This document shows positions 17,766 to 25,015 of a stretch of DNA of 64,000 nucleotides, one piece after another (the stretch's first letter is position 1; each line of letters begins with the position of its first letter). This DNA comes from UBA7067 sp051880615 (GTDB lineage: Bacteria > Bacillota > Clostridia > Oscillospirales > Acutalibacteraceae), in contig JBJEOH010000028.1 in NCBI GenBank assembly GCA_051880615.1, positions 1 to 64,000 of the forward strand, given 5' to 3'. The notes under the pieces are model-generated. The model had not been told where the DNA came from, did not search any database, and saw only the letters and a list, made by a program, of their open reading frames with translations. The translations under genes and the position numbers were made by a program.

Positions 17766-19063
17766 TGAATCAGACCTATAATCTGGTTGAATTTTTCAGT
17801 GGAATCGGAAGTCAGGCACGGGCACTTGAAAATCTCAACATTAAGATCAATACGCTCGCTACCTGCGAATGGGATATACACGCTTTTGTAGCGTATGATG
17901 CAATACACAATTCTCCTGACCTTGACGAAGACACTGCAAAAATGGAAAAAACGGATATATTGGAAATTCTTAAAGATTACACTTTAAGTAATGATGGTAA
18001 GCAGCAGATGGATTACAGTATGCTGAAAACCTATTCAGTTGAAGCACTCCGCTATATCCTTTCAGGTATCAGGAGAAGCAATAACTTTGTGGACATCAGT
18101 TCACTGAACGGAGCTGATATGCCTGAGAATATCGATATACTCACATATTCCTTTCCTTGTCAGGACTTATCAAATGTAGGTGCTTTTCACGGATATAACA
18201 AAGGTATAGACAAGGGTTCAGACAGCAGATCAAGTCTGCTGTGGCAGGTCGGAAGAATACTCCAGGAAATGAAAGATGCCGATAAATCACTTCCCCGGTT
18301 TCTTGTTATGGAAAATGTACCGACTTTACTGTCCAGAAGACATTACAGCAACTTCAGAAACTGGATAGGCGATTTGGAAAGCCTGGGGTATTTCAGCAAA
18401 TATTTCAAGCTTAACGCTTCGGACTTCGGACTTCCGCAGAACAGACCGAGATTATTGATGCTGAGTGTTTATTATGGTAATGATGATGAACTTCATAACA
18501 GGCTTAAAGAATACTTTCAAGAAATAAATGAGGAGTTTATAAAAGAATCATACAGTAAAACTGAATATTATATAGCTGGAAAAAGAGAAGTAAAACAGTT
18601 GTTAAAGACTGATTATTCAGATGAGCAGTTATTTCAGGAAGCAGTTGAATGCACTCCTAACGATACCCCTTCAAGAAGAAAAATCTGGGAAGAAAATCCA
18701 CAGATTATACTTCCTGATGGCAAATTCAATGAACATCTCAGAACTGTACGAACCATAACTACAAAACAAGACAGAAATCCTAATTCAGGTAATCTTTATT
18801 TCGACAGTGGCATAGAAGGAAAAAGTAAATTCAGGTACCTCACTCCGAGAGAGTGCTTAATGTTTATGGGTTTTAAGGATGAAGATTACAGTAATATCAG
18901 GAAACGAAATGTCGAATTTCACAAAGGAAATCAGTTTTTTCCCCGTGATAAGATAATCAGAATGGCAGGAAATAGTATTCCCGTAAAGCTTCTTGAAGGA
19001 ATCTTCTGGCTTATGCTGCAGACTGATGAATTTATAGAGGATTATAAAAATGGATGTACATGA
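17765..19063 (+). CDS. DNA (cytosine-5) methyltransferase
   Basis: This 432-residue Dcm-type enzyme has the ordered motifs of C5 methyltransferases. They are: I, FFSGIGSQARALE (SAM binding, residues 10-22); IV, SFPCQDLSN (catalytic Cys132); VI, MENVPTLL; VIII, LPQNRPRLLML; IX, RTITTKQDRNP; and X, MAGNSIPVKLLEGIF. The target recognition segment between VIII and IX (about residues 225-320) defines specificity and is not predictable. It would mark host DNA so that the co-encoded nuclease system spares it. It overlaps the AIPR stop (TAATG) and overlaps vsr by 14 bases. Confidence 0.96.
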   Translation: MNQTYNLVEFFSGIGSQARALENLNIKINTLATCEWDIHAFVAYDAIHNSPDLDEDTAKMEKTDILEILKDYTLSNDGKQQMDYSMLKTYSVEALRYILSGIRRSNNFVDISSLNGADMPENIDILTYSFPCQDLSNVGAFHGYNKGIDKGSDSRSSLLWQVGRILQEMKDADKSLPRFLVMENVPTLLSRRHYSNFRNWIGDLESLGYFSKYFKLNASDFGLPQNRPRLLMLSVYYGNDDELHNRLKEYFQEINEEFIKESYSKTEYYIAGKREVKQLLKTDYSDEQLFQEAVECTPNDTPSRRKIWEENPQIILPDGKFNEHLRTVRTITTKQDRNPNSGNLYFDSGIEGKSKFRYLTPRECLMFMGFKDEDYSNIRKRNVEFHKGNQFFPRDKIIRMAGNSIPVKLLEGIFWLMLQTDEFIEDYKNGCT

Positions 19064-19475
19064 TAAAGAAACGAGAAGCTATAATATGTCCTGCATCAAA
19101 GGAAAGAATACCAGACCTGAAGAAATAGTACGCAAATATCTTTTTTCCCAGGGATTCAGATACAGAAAGAATGACAAGAGATTACCCGGAACACCAGATA
19201 TTGTTCTACCTAAATATAAGACAGTAATTTTTGTTAATGGTTGTTTCTGGCACGGGCACGAAGGTTGCCGGTATTTCGTCATTCCAAAAACTAATACTGA
19301 GTTCTGGAGAAAGAAAATTGAAACGAACAGAAAGAGAGACATCAGAAAAATAAATGACCTTCAGACCCTAGGATGGAAGGTGATTGTTGTATGGGAATGT
19401 CAACTGAAAAAGCCAATTATCCATAGCACTTTAAAAAATATTTCAAGTGAACTAAATAATATGATTACATTATAG
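19050..19475 (+). CDS. vsr: Very short patch repair endonuclease
   Basis: Vsr nicks beside T:G mismatches that arise when 5-methylcytosine deaminates, so it protects the sites of the neighbouring methyltransferase. The 141-residue protein is of normal length and has all landmarks: an N-terminal MSCIKGKNTRPE, metal-binding D50 in LPGTPDIVLP, the zinc/histidine cluster VNGCFWHGHEGC (residues 62-73), and PKTNTEFWRKKIETNRKRD. The gene starts inside the end of the methyltransferase gene, the usual pairing for dcm and vsr. Confidence 0.97.
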   Translation: MDVHDKETRSYNMSCIKGKNTRPEEIVRKYLFSQGFRYRKNDKRLPGTPDIVLPKYKTVIFVNGCFWHGHEGCRYFVIPKTNTEFWRKKIETNRKRDIRKINDLQTLGWKVIVVWECQLKKPIIHSTLKNISSELNNMITL

Positions 19476-19486
19476 GAGATGTTAGA

Positions 19487-21457
19487 ATGAACAGAATAAT
19501 AAAAAGTTTTTTAGATGCTCATATAAAAGAATATGAATTAGAGTCTCTCAATGAAGAAACGGCTTTTGAGCATTTTATAAATAGATGTATAGTAAACAAA
19601 TATTCTAATGAACGCTTTGATCCTGAAATTATAATGACAGATAAAGGCGAAAAGGGTCTTGATGGTGTTGCAATTATTATAAATGAAAGAATAATCATAG
19701 ATATAGAACAAGCCAAAAGTATTATTGAGGGAAGCTCAAATCTTGATGTAACCTTTGTATTTATTCAATCAAAAACCAGTGAAAGCTTTAGTGCATCTGA
19801 AATTGGAGATTTTATTTATGGTGTAAAAGCTTTTTTTGAAACAAAAAAGAACAGACCAAATACAAACGAAAAAATGGAAAATTTAATCGCTATAAAGGAT
19901 TACATATATAATAACAGTGTTAATTTGTCTAAAGCGCCTGTTATTGATTTATATTATGCTTGTTGTGGCAAATGGAATGATGGAAATGGGATACAGCCAA
20001 GAATAGATATTGAAATTAATTCTTTAAAAGAAAACACAAATTTTTCATCTGTTGAATTCTTTAAATATGATCATGAAAAGATTATTTCAACATATAAGGA
20101 GTTAAAGAAAAAAGTATCCAGAAAAATTGCGATGGAAAAAAGAGCCACTTTTCCTTCAATCAATGGTGTCAGACAAGCATATATAGGATTTGTTAAATGT
20201 AAGGACTATATTAATCTATTAGTTGATGGTGATGGTAAAATTATGAACAATATCTTTGAAGATAATGTCAGAGATTTTCAAGGATATAACATTATTAATT
20301 CTGAAATTAAAAATACATTGAAAGACTGCGAAGATCAAGCACGATTTGCAATACTTAACAATGGAATTACTATTGTAGCCAATAAAATAAATTTAATTAG
20401 TGATACTATAGAATTATTTGATTATCAAATAGTAAATGGTTGTCAAACAAGTTACGTTTTATACGATAACAGAAAAATAGTAAATGATAATGCTTACATT
20501 GTAATTAAATTAATTGAAGTCAATACATCCGAGATTGCTGATAGAATAATATATACAACTAATAGACAGACCGAAGTTAAATCTGAAGCATTCGCTTCAG
20601 CGACTAAGTTTCATAAATCGTTACAGGATTTTTATAACTCTATTGAACCAGATTACAGATTATATTATGAGAGAAGATCAAAACAATATGATCTTGATGA
20701 TACCATAAGTAAAAACAAAGTAATCTCTTTAACATCTCAGATAACGTCGTATTTAGCGATGTTTCTTAATGAGCCCCAAAGTACACATAGATATTATGGT
20801 GAATTGTTAGCCGCATATAAAAGCAGAATATTTTTAGAAACAGATTCTTTTGAGGCGTATTATATATCTGCATATTATTTGTATTATGTTGAACAACAAT
20901 TCAGGTCACAAAAGATAGCTCGTGAGCTTAAATCGTTTAAATACCATATTATATGCGCTATGCGGGCTTTTTTAGTTGGAAAAACTATTAACTTTGGAAA
21001 AGCAAGGAAACAAAAGAAAGAGTTTGATATCCTTTTTTCAGCAGTAAAAGATAAAAAGCGTATCGAAGAGGCTTTATATGTAGCAATTATGTGTATTAAT
21101 TCAGTGATAAAAAACACTAAAGTTCCAAAGTGTGAGCAACATAGGAGCAAAGAATTTACTAATGAATTACTTTTAGAGATTGATAAAATAAGTGAAGCGT
21201 GTGCAAAAACCGTATTCTTAAGAGTAGACGATATCGTTCATTGTACTGTTATAGGCGTTAATGACAGTTTTGTAAGTGTAAAGATAAAAACAACAGACTC
21301 ACGTGATCATGGATTTATTCACATATCTAAAGTTGCGAATAAGTATATTGCTGATTTGAAAAAAGAAGTAGAAAACGGAGCGATTTTTCAAGCAAAAATT
21401 ATTGGGGATTATGTTGAAGTTAATAACCGGGGTTGGGAATTATCCAAGATGTATTAA
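19487..21457 (+). CDS. AIPR-family protein with C-terminal S1 domain, second copy
   Basis: This 656-residue protein differs in design from the first AIPR. The N-terminal 150 residues look like the AIPR N-terminal nuclease-like domain (EQAKSIIEG, then VTFVFIQSKTSESFSASEI). The core signature is LNNGITIVAN (about 290) with YQIVNGCQTSYVL (about 314-326). The last 80 residues (577-656) fit an S1/OB fold: VDDIVHCTVIGVNDSFVSVK, then HGFIHIS, then a distal strand. S1 domains usually bind RNA or single strands. It is 11 bases after vsr, behind AGGAGATG, and appears more AT-rich than the six genes before it, so it may have joined the operon separately. Confidence 0.85.
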   Translation: MNRIIKSFLDAHIKEYELESLNEETAFEHFINRCIVNKYSNERFDPEIIMTDKGEKGLDGVAIIINERIIIDIEQAKSIIEGSSNLDVTFVFIQSKTSESFSASEIGDFIYGVKAFFETKKNRPNTNEKMENLIAIKDYIYNNSVNLSKAPVIDLYYACCGKWNDGNGIQPRIDIEINSLKENTNFSSVEFFKYDHEKIISTYKELKKKVSRKIAMEKRATFPSINGVRQAYIGFVKCKDYINLLVDGDGKIMNNIFEDNVRDFQGYNIINSEIKNTLKDCEDQARFAILNNGITIVANKINLISDTIELFDYQIVNGCQTSYVLYDNRKIVNDNAYIVIKLIEVNTSEIADRIIYTTNRQTEVKSEAFASATKFHKSLQDFYNSIEPDYRLYYERRSKQYDLDDTISKNKVISLTSQITSYLAMFLNEPQSTHRYYGELLAAYKSRIFLETDSFEAYYISAYYLYYVEQQFRSQKIARELKSFKYHIICAMRAFLVGKTINFGKARKQKKEFDILFSAVKDKKRIEEALYVAIMCINSVIKNTKVPKCEQHRSKEFTNELLLEIDKISEACAKTVFLRVDDIVHCTVIGVNDSFVSVKIKTTDSRDHGFIHISKVANKYIADLKKEVENGAIFQAKIIGDYVEVNNRGWELSKMY

Positions 21458-21624
21458 TGATAGTTGAATATCTGTCGTTGAACAATGTCAAAAAGAAAAA
21501 ATAAGAAATAGCCAAATGCTTTGAAACCATGTATAGAGGATTAGAATTACCTGACTTTTCAAAAAGAAAATTTTATGTAATTGTTTTTAGTCAAATGCAT
21601 CTCAAAGAAATTCTAAAACAATAG
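21457..21624 (+). pseudogene. Decayed small ORF after the second AIPR gene
   Basis: An ATG in a TAATG overlap with the AIPR stop opens the frame MIVEYLSLNNVKKKK. A TAA interrupts it at 21502-21504, and the same frame then continues for 39 residues (EIAKCFETMYRGLELPDFSK onward) to a TAG at 21622. The coupling and the continuing frame suggest a former eighth operon gene of about 55 residues disabled by one stop. I recognise no family. Confidence 0.4.
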
Positions 21625-21698
21625 GATAGAGAAGCTTCTGAAAATATCAGTTAAAATTTTCATTATTTGATACACAATCCTTATGAGCAGTTGGCATC

Positions 21699-21713
21699 CT
21701 TCTGCCCCTGCCA
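21699..21713 (+). pseudogene. tRNA-Trp 3' end, right part
   Basis: The bases CTTCTGCCCCTGCCA are the distal T-stem, the acceptor strand TGCCCCT, the discriminator G and CCA of tRNA-Trp. They complete the sequence interrupted at 3828. A rho-independent terminator follows directly, as behind a tRNA gene. Confidence 0.8.
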
Positions 21714-21716
21714 AGC

Positions 21717-21752
21717 AAAAACGGCTTAAACACTGCGTTTAAGCCGTTTTTT
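21717..21752 (+). terminator. Terminator behind the tRNA-Trp remnant
   Basis: The stem AAACGGCTTAAAC...GTTTAAGCCGTTT is followed by T-residues. A similar AAACGGCTTAAA word occurs at 3743-3754, left of the other half of the split site. Confidence 0.8.
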
Positions 21753-21908
21753 GGAATATAAATATGTACGAAACATGGTCTAAAATACCGCTTATGATGC
21801 TCAATTTTTGTTTCAAACTTCTCATACAGTTTCAAAAATTCCAACATTTCCGTCTGCAACAGCATCAAAATAGCATCAAAGACAGTATTAAGTAGAAAGG
21901 AAATCCAT

Positions 21909-22139
21909 ATGAGAATTAGTAAAGAATGGTGGATATATAACGGAAAAGATATTATTCCCACTTCAAGTGCACCAAAATGGCTAATTGATGAATATAACCG
22001 GTACAAAGACACCTGTGACAAAATGGATTCAGATGATTATATTGTTGATGATAGACCAAGACCAAAACACCCTATTATCGACAGATTAACAGACGAAGAA
22101 ATTGACGAACTATGTCTATTAATAGAAATCAATAAATGA
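21909..22139 (+). CDS. Small hypothetical protein beside the old integrase scar
   Basis: This 76-residue acidic protein begins MRISKEWWIYNGKDII and ends DRLTDEEIDELCLLIEINK. A ribosome binding site AAAGGA precedes the ATG. It has no cysteine, signal peptide or membrane segment, and I do not recognise a family. It lies between the tRNA-Trp remnant and a tyrosine-integrase fragment, so it probably belongs to the older integrated element and not to the 17.87 kb one. GCATCAAA repeats (21864-21885) lie just upstream. Confidence 0.6.
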   Translation: MRISKEWWIYNGKDIIPTSSAPKWLIDEYNRYKDTCDKMDSDDYIVDDRPRPKHPIIDRLTDEEIDELCLLIEINK

Positions 22140-22205
22140 TTTTATTATAGCATATCATCTTTAACATTTTAAATTTTCCTGAGTGTTTTTCTTTATAAAA
22201 CATAG

Positions 22206-22313
22206 TCACATTTCAAATCTGTCCGTAATCCCATTCACCTTAGTCAAATCTCTTTTGACATAATACAGCTCAGCAATTTCGGAAGTAGTATGTCCGAGCA
22301 AGACGGCAACACT
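22206..22313 (-). pseudogene. C-terminal fragment of a tyrosine recombinase
   Basis: On the minus strand the codons read VAVLLGHTTSEIAELYYVK, then RDLTKVNGITDRFEM and a stop at 22206. LGHT carries the box-II histidine region, and the Tyr in ELYYV is the nucleophile position of phage-type integrases from clostridial elements. A stop lies just before this stretch, so only about 35 codons survive. It points toward the tRNA-Trp remnant, as an integrase normally lies next to its attachment site. Confidence 0.8.
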
Positions 22314-22381
22314 TTAAGATTAATATGCCTGCGATTTAGACATTTTTTGTATAATACTTTTACCCTCTCTAACCATAGCGC

Positions 22382-22423
22382 AAAAAAGGATTGACGAAAC
22401 ATCGGCTCAGTCAATCCTTTTTT
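22382..22423 (-). terminator. Terminator downstream of upp
   Basis: The inverted repeat AAAAAAGGATTGAC / GTCAATCCTTTTTT has a 14-base loop, lies 39 bases after the upp stop, and has a T-run on both strands. It marks the border between the mobile region and the core chromosome. Confidence 0.85.
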
Positions 22424-22461
22424 GTGTTTATTTTTTTATTGTGTTTATTATTGTATCAAAA

Positions 22462-23088
22462 TTATTTAGTTCCGAATATTCTGTCGCCTGCGTCACCAAG
22501 TCCGGGACAGATATATGCATTTTCATTTAAACAACGGTCAAGACAACCAACATAAAGCTGAATATCGGGATGTGCCTGCATAAGTGCCTTTACTCCCTCA
22601 GGAGCAGCAATTATTGACATAAACTTAATTCTCTTTCCGCCGTGCTGTTTTATAAAGTTTACTGCGGCAACCGCCGAGCCGCCTGTTGCAAGCATAGGGT
22701 CAACAACAACAATCTGACGCTCGTCAATCGGATCGGGAAGCTTGCAGTAATACTCGTGCGGCTCGTGAGTTTCGGGATCTCGGTAAAGACCGATATGTCC
22801 GATTCTTGCCGATGGTACGAGTGCCTGAATACCGCTTACCATTCCAAGACCTGCGCGAAGAATAGGAACTATAGTGAGCTTTTTGCCCGCTATCACCGGC
22901 TGCATTGACTCTTCAATCGGAGTTTTTACGCTGATTTCAGTCATTTGCAAATCGGACAACGCCTCATACCCCATAAGCATTGCAACCTCTTCCACAAGAC
23001 TACGGAACTCTTGTGTTGATGTTTCTTCCTTGCGCATCAATGTGATTTTATGCTTAATAAGCGGATGAGTCATATAACTAACTGACAT
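22462..23088 (-). CDS. upp: Uracil phosphoribosyltransferase
   Basis: Upp converts uracil and PRPP to UMP in pyrimidine salvage. The 208-residue product has the family features: THPLIKHKI at the N-terminus, VPILRAGLGMV (flexible catalytic region), the PRPP-binding loop VVDPMLATGGSA, and the C-terminal uracil-binding segment YICPGLGDAGDRIFGT. The ATG at 23088 was chosen because GGAGGAATTTAAT precedes it and because Upp proteins start near this point. A 19-residue upstream extension lacks a binding site. It is divergent from the uracil permease gene. Confidence 0.97.
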   Translation of the reverse strand: MSVSYMTHPLIKHKITLMRKEETSTQEFRSLVEEVAMLMGYEALSDLQMTEISVKTPIEESMQPVIAGKKLTIVPILRAGLGMVSGIQALVPSARIGHIGLYRDPETHEPHEYYCKLPDPIDERQIVVVDPMLATGGSAVAAVNFIKQHGGKRIKFMSIIAAPEGVKALMQAHPDIQLYVGCLDRCLNENAYICPGLGDAGDRIFGTK

Positions 23089-23182
23089 ATTAAATTCCTC
23101 CAAAAGTCTTTTTTTCATAATACTAAAAAGAAACATCTTTGTCAATTATTCTCTATATTTTTACTTCTTTACTCAAAAAATA

Positions 23183-23211
23183 TTGCTTTTAGCACAATTA
23201 AATTATATAAT
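23183..23211 (+). promoter_or_regulatory. Promoter of the uracil permease gene
   Basis: TTGCTT (23183-23188) and TATAAT (23206-23211) are 17 bases apart, 30 bases before the start codon. Confidence 0.6.
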
Positions 23212-23241
23212 GAACTTAATTTATAAGAAAGAGGGATTACA

Positions 23242-24741
23242 ATGGACAAAAACAACGGCGCCATTTACGACGCCAGAAAACTTGGCAGACCAAAAATGAT
23301 TGTTCTTGGTATTCAACATATGTTTGCAATGTTCGGTGCAACAATATTGGTTCCAATCATCACAGGACTTGATATTTCAACAACACTGCTTATGGCAGGC
23401 TTGGGAACACTTTTGTTTCACTTCCTCACGAAATTCAAGGTTCCTGCTTTTCTCGGCTCATCATTTGCATTTTTGGGCGGATATGCGGCAATAAAGGCTT
23501 TAAGTCCCAAAAATCCTGAGTCAATGCTTCCGTATGCGTGTCTCGGCGTTGCGTGTGCAGGTCTTTTATACTTTGTTCTTGCGGCAATTATAAAGGCTGT
23601 GGGAATTGAAAAGGTAATGAGATTTTTCCCGCCTGTTGTAACAGGACCTATCATTATTGCAATCGGTTTGGGTCTGGCACCGTCGGCAGTGAGCAACTGC
23701 TCAACAAACTGGGTTCTTGCACTTGTAGCTCTTGCCGTAATTGTAGCGTTCAATATTTGGGGCAAGGGAATGGCAAAAATAATTCCTATCATTTTAGGTC
23801 TTTTAATTTCTTATGCGGTAGGCTTGGTTCTGTTCTTTATCGCTCAAGGCAACCCGCAGCTTATTCAGGATGTACCGTGGCTGTTCGCAGGCGGCTTTAA
23901 CAAGACAACAGGTCAGTATACAGCAATTTTCGATTTCTCCGGCTTAAACGCAATATTTACAAATATCTCACAGGGCAATATTTTCGGCAGTCAGGGACTC
24001 ATCGGAATTCCGGTAATCTGGGATAAAACAGTATTCGGCGGCGTTGACTTTTCAAACGGCGCACTTATCGCTTCTTCAATTATAGCTATTGTTCCGATTG
24101 CCCTTGCAACGATGATGGAGCATATCGGCGACATATGTGCTATCGGCTCAACAACCGGCAAAAACTATATTCAGGACCCCGGTCTGCACAGAACTCTTAT
24201 CGGTGACGGCCTTGCAACAACAATGGCTTCATTATTCGGCGGTCCGGCAAACACAACATACGGCGAAAACACAGGCGTGCTTGCTCTTACAAGAGTTTAT
24301 GACCCCAAGGTTATAAGAATTGCGGCTATATTTGCGGCGTGCGTTTCTTTCTTCCCGATTGTAAGCGCAGTTATCGGCTCAATTCCGGGCTGTATCATCG
24401 GCGGCATTTCATTTGTACTTTACGGAATGATTTCTGCAATAGGTGTAAGAAATGTTGTTGAAAACAAGGTTGACTTTACAAAATCGCGAAACCTTATTGT
24501 TGCCGCTGTAATTCTCGTTTGTGCGCTCGGTCTTTCAAGCAATACAGTAAGCTTTGCAATCGGCAGTGCAGTAATAACTCTTTCTCCGCTTGCGGTAGCT
24601 TCTCTTGCAGGTATTATTCTGAATGCTGTTTTCCCCGGCAAGGATTTTAAATTCGACAGCCAGAACGCAGCTGACGCAGTAAACTTTGAAAAAGAGATTA
24701 CTCATAAAAGCAGCGGCAACAAGAGTAAAAAGCACAAATAA
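23242..24741 (+). CDS. uraA: Uracil permease (nucleobase:cation symporter 2)
   Basis: This 499-residue membrane protein with about 14 hydrophobic segments belongs to the uracil/xanthine NAT/NCS2 family. It has the typical QHMFAMFGATILVP start, GSSFAFLGG, the substrate/proton segment MEHIGDICAIG, and the NAT signature region GGPANTTYGENTGVLALT. It is divergent from upp, which uses the imported uracil. The C-terminus is a short lysine-rich tail. The start ATG follows AGAGGG. Specificity for uracil over other bases is inferred from the neighbour and from the family. Confidence 0.93.
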   Translation: MDKNNGAIYDARKLGRPKMIVLGIQHMFAMFGATILVPIITGLDISTTLLMAGLGTLLFHFLTKFKVPAFLGSSFAFLGGYAAIKALSPKNPESMLPYACLGVACAGLLYFVLAAIIKAVGIEKVMRFFPPVVTGPIIIAIGLGLAPSAVSNCSTNWVLALVALAVIVAFNIWGKGMAKIIPIILGLLISYAVGLVLFFIAQGNPQLIQDVPWLFAGGFNKTTGQYTAIFDFSGLNAIFTNISQGNIFGSQGLIGIPVIWDKTVFGGVDFSNGALIASSIIAIVPIALATMMEHIGDICAIGSTTGKNYIQDPGLHRTLIGDGLATTMASLFGGPANTTYGENTGVLALTRVYDPKVIRIAAIFAACVSFFPIVSAVIGSIPGCIIGGISFVLYGMISAIGVRNVVENKVDFTKSRNLIVAAVILVCALGLSSNTVSFAIGSAVITLSPLAVASLAGIILNAVFPGKDFKFDSQNAADAVNFEKEITHKSSGNKSKKHK

Positions 24742-24850
24742 AATATCCGATACCTACAGATATGAGCTTAAATTCCTTTTTTAATAATACAAAATCAGAG
24801 GACTGATTTTAAAGTCCCTGACTTTTGCGTGCCCGGCGCACAAATATAAA

Positions 24851-24883
24851 CCGACCGTGAGTTTTATCCCGGTCGGTTTTTCT
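24851..24883 (+). terminator. Terminator after the uracil permease gene
   Basis: The stem AAACCGACCG...CGGTCGGTTT is followed by TTTCTG, about 110 bases downstream of the stop. Confidence 0.8.
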
Positions 24884-25015
24884 GTTTTACTCTGAAATAT
24901 TAAACTTACAAAATATTGTTGTTATATTTGTACCTCTTACCGATAGACAAATCTGAGAATATATATATAATTAAAAACAGGAACGATAAATGCTGTAAGC
25001 ATAAAGGAGGTATAA

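Larger units (their letters stand above)
3827..21698. mobile_element. 17.87 kb integrative mobilizable element
   Basis: The element is bounded by a TC dinucleotide at 3827-3828 and again at 21697-21698. Removing one copy restores a continuous tRNA-Trp 3' end (T-stem, acceptor strand TGCCCCT, G, CCA). Reading inward from both TC/GA ends, the sequence ATAAGGA occurs at the same offset (positions 15-21), with ACT at 8-10, so the ends are imperfect inverted repeats as expected for serine-recombinase half-sites. Tn4451/Tn5397-type serine recombinases use a GA core, which matches. Contents: recombinase, mobilization genes, RepA-like ATPase and a defence operon. It has no type IV secretion genes, so it must rely on a helper for transfer. 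Confidence 0.88.

Noticed and set aside
3827..21698. Classification as a conjugative (self-transmissible) element
   Set aside because: No VirB4, coupling protein or other type IV secretion genes are present. Only mobilization genes are present, so it is a mobilizable element.
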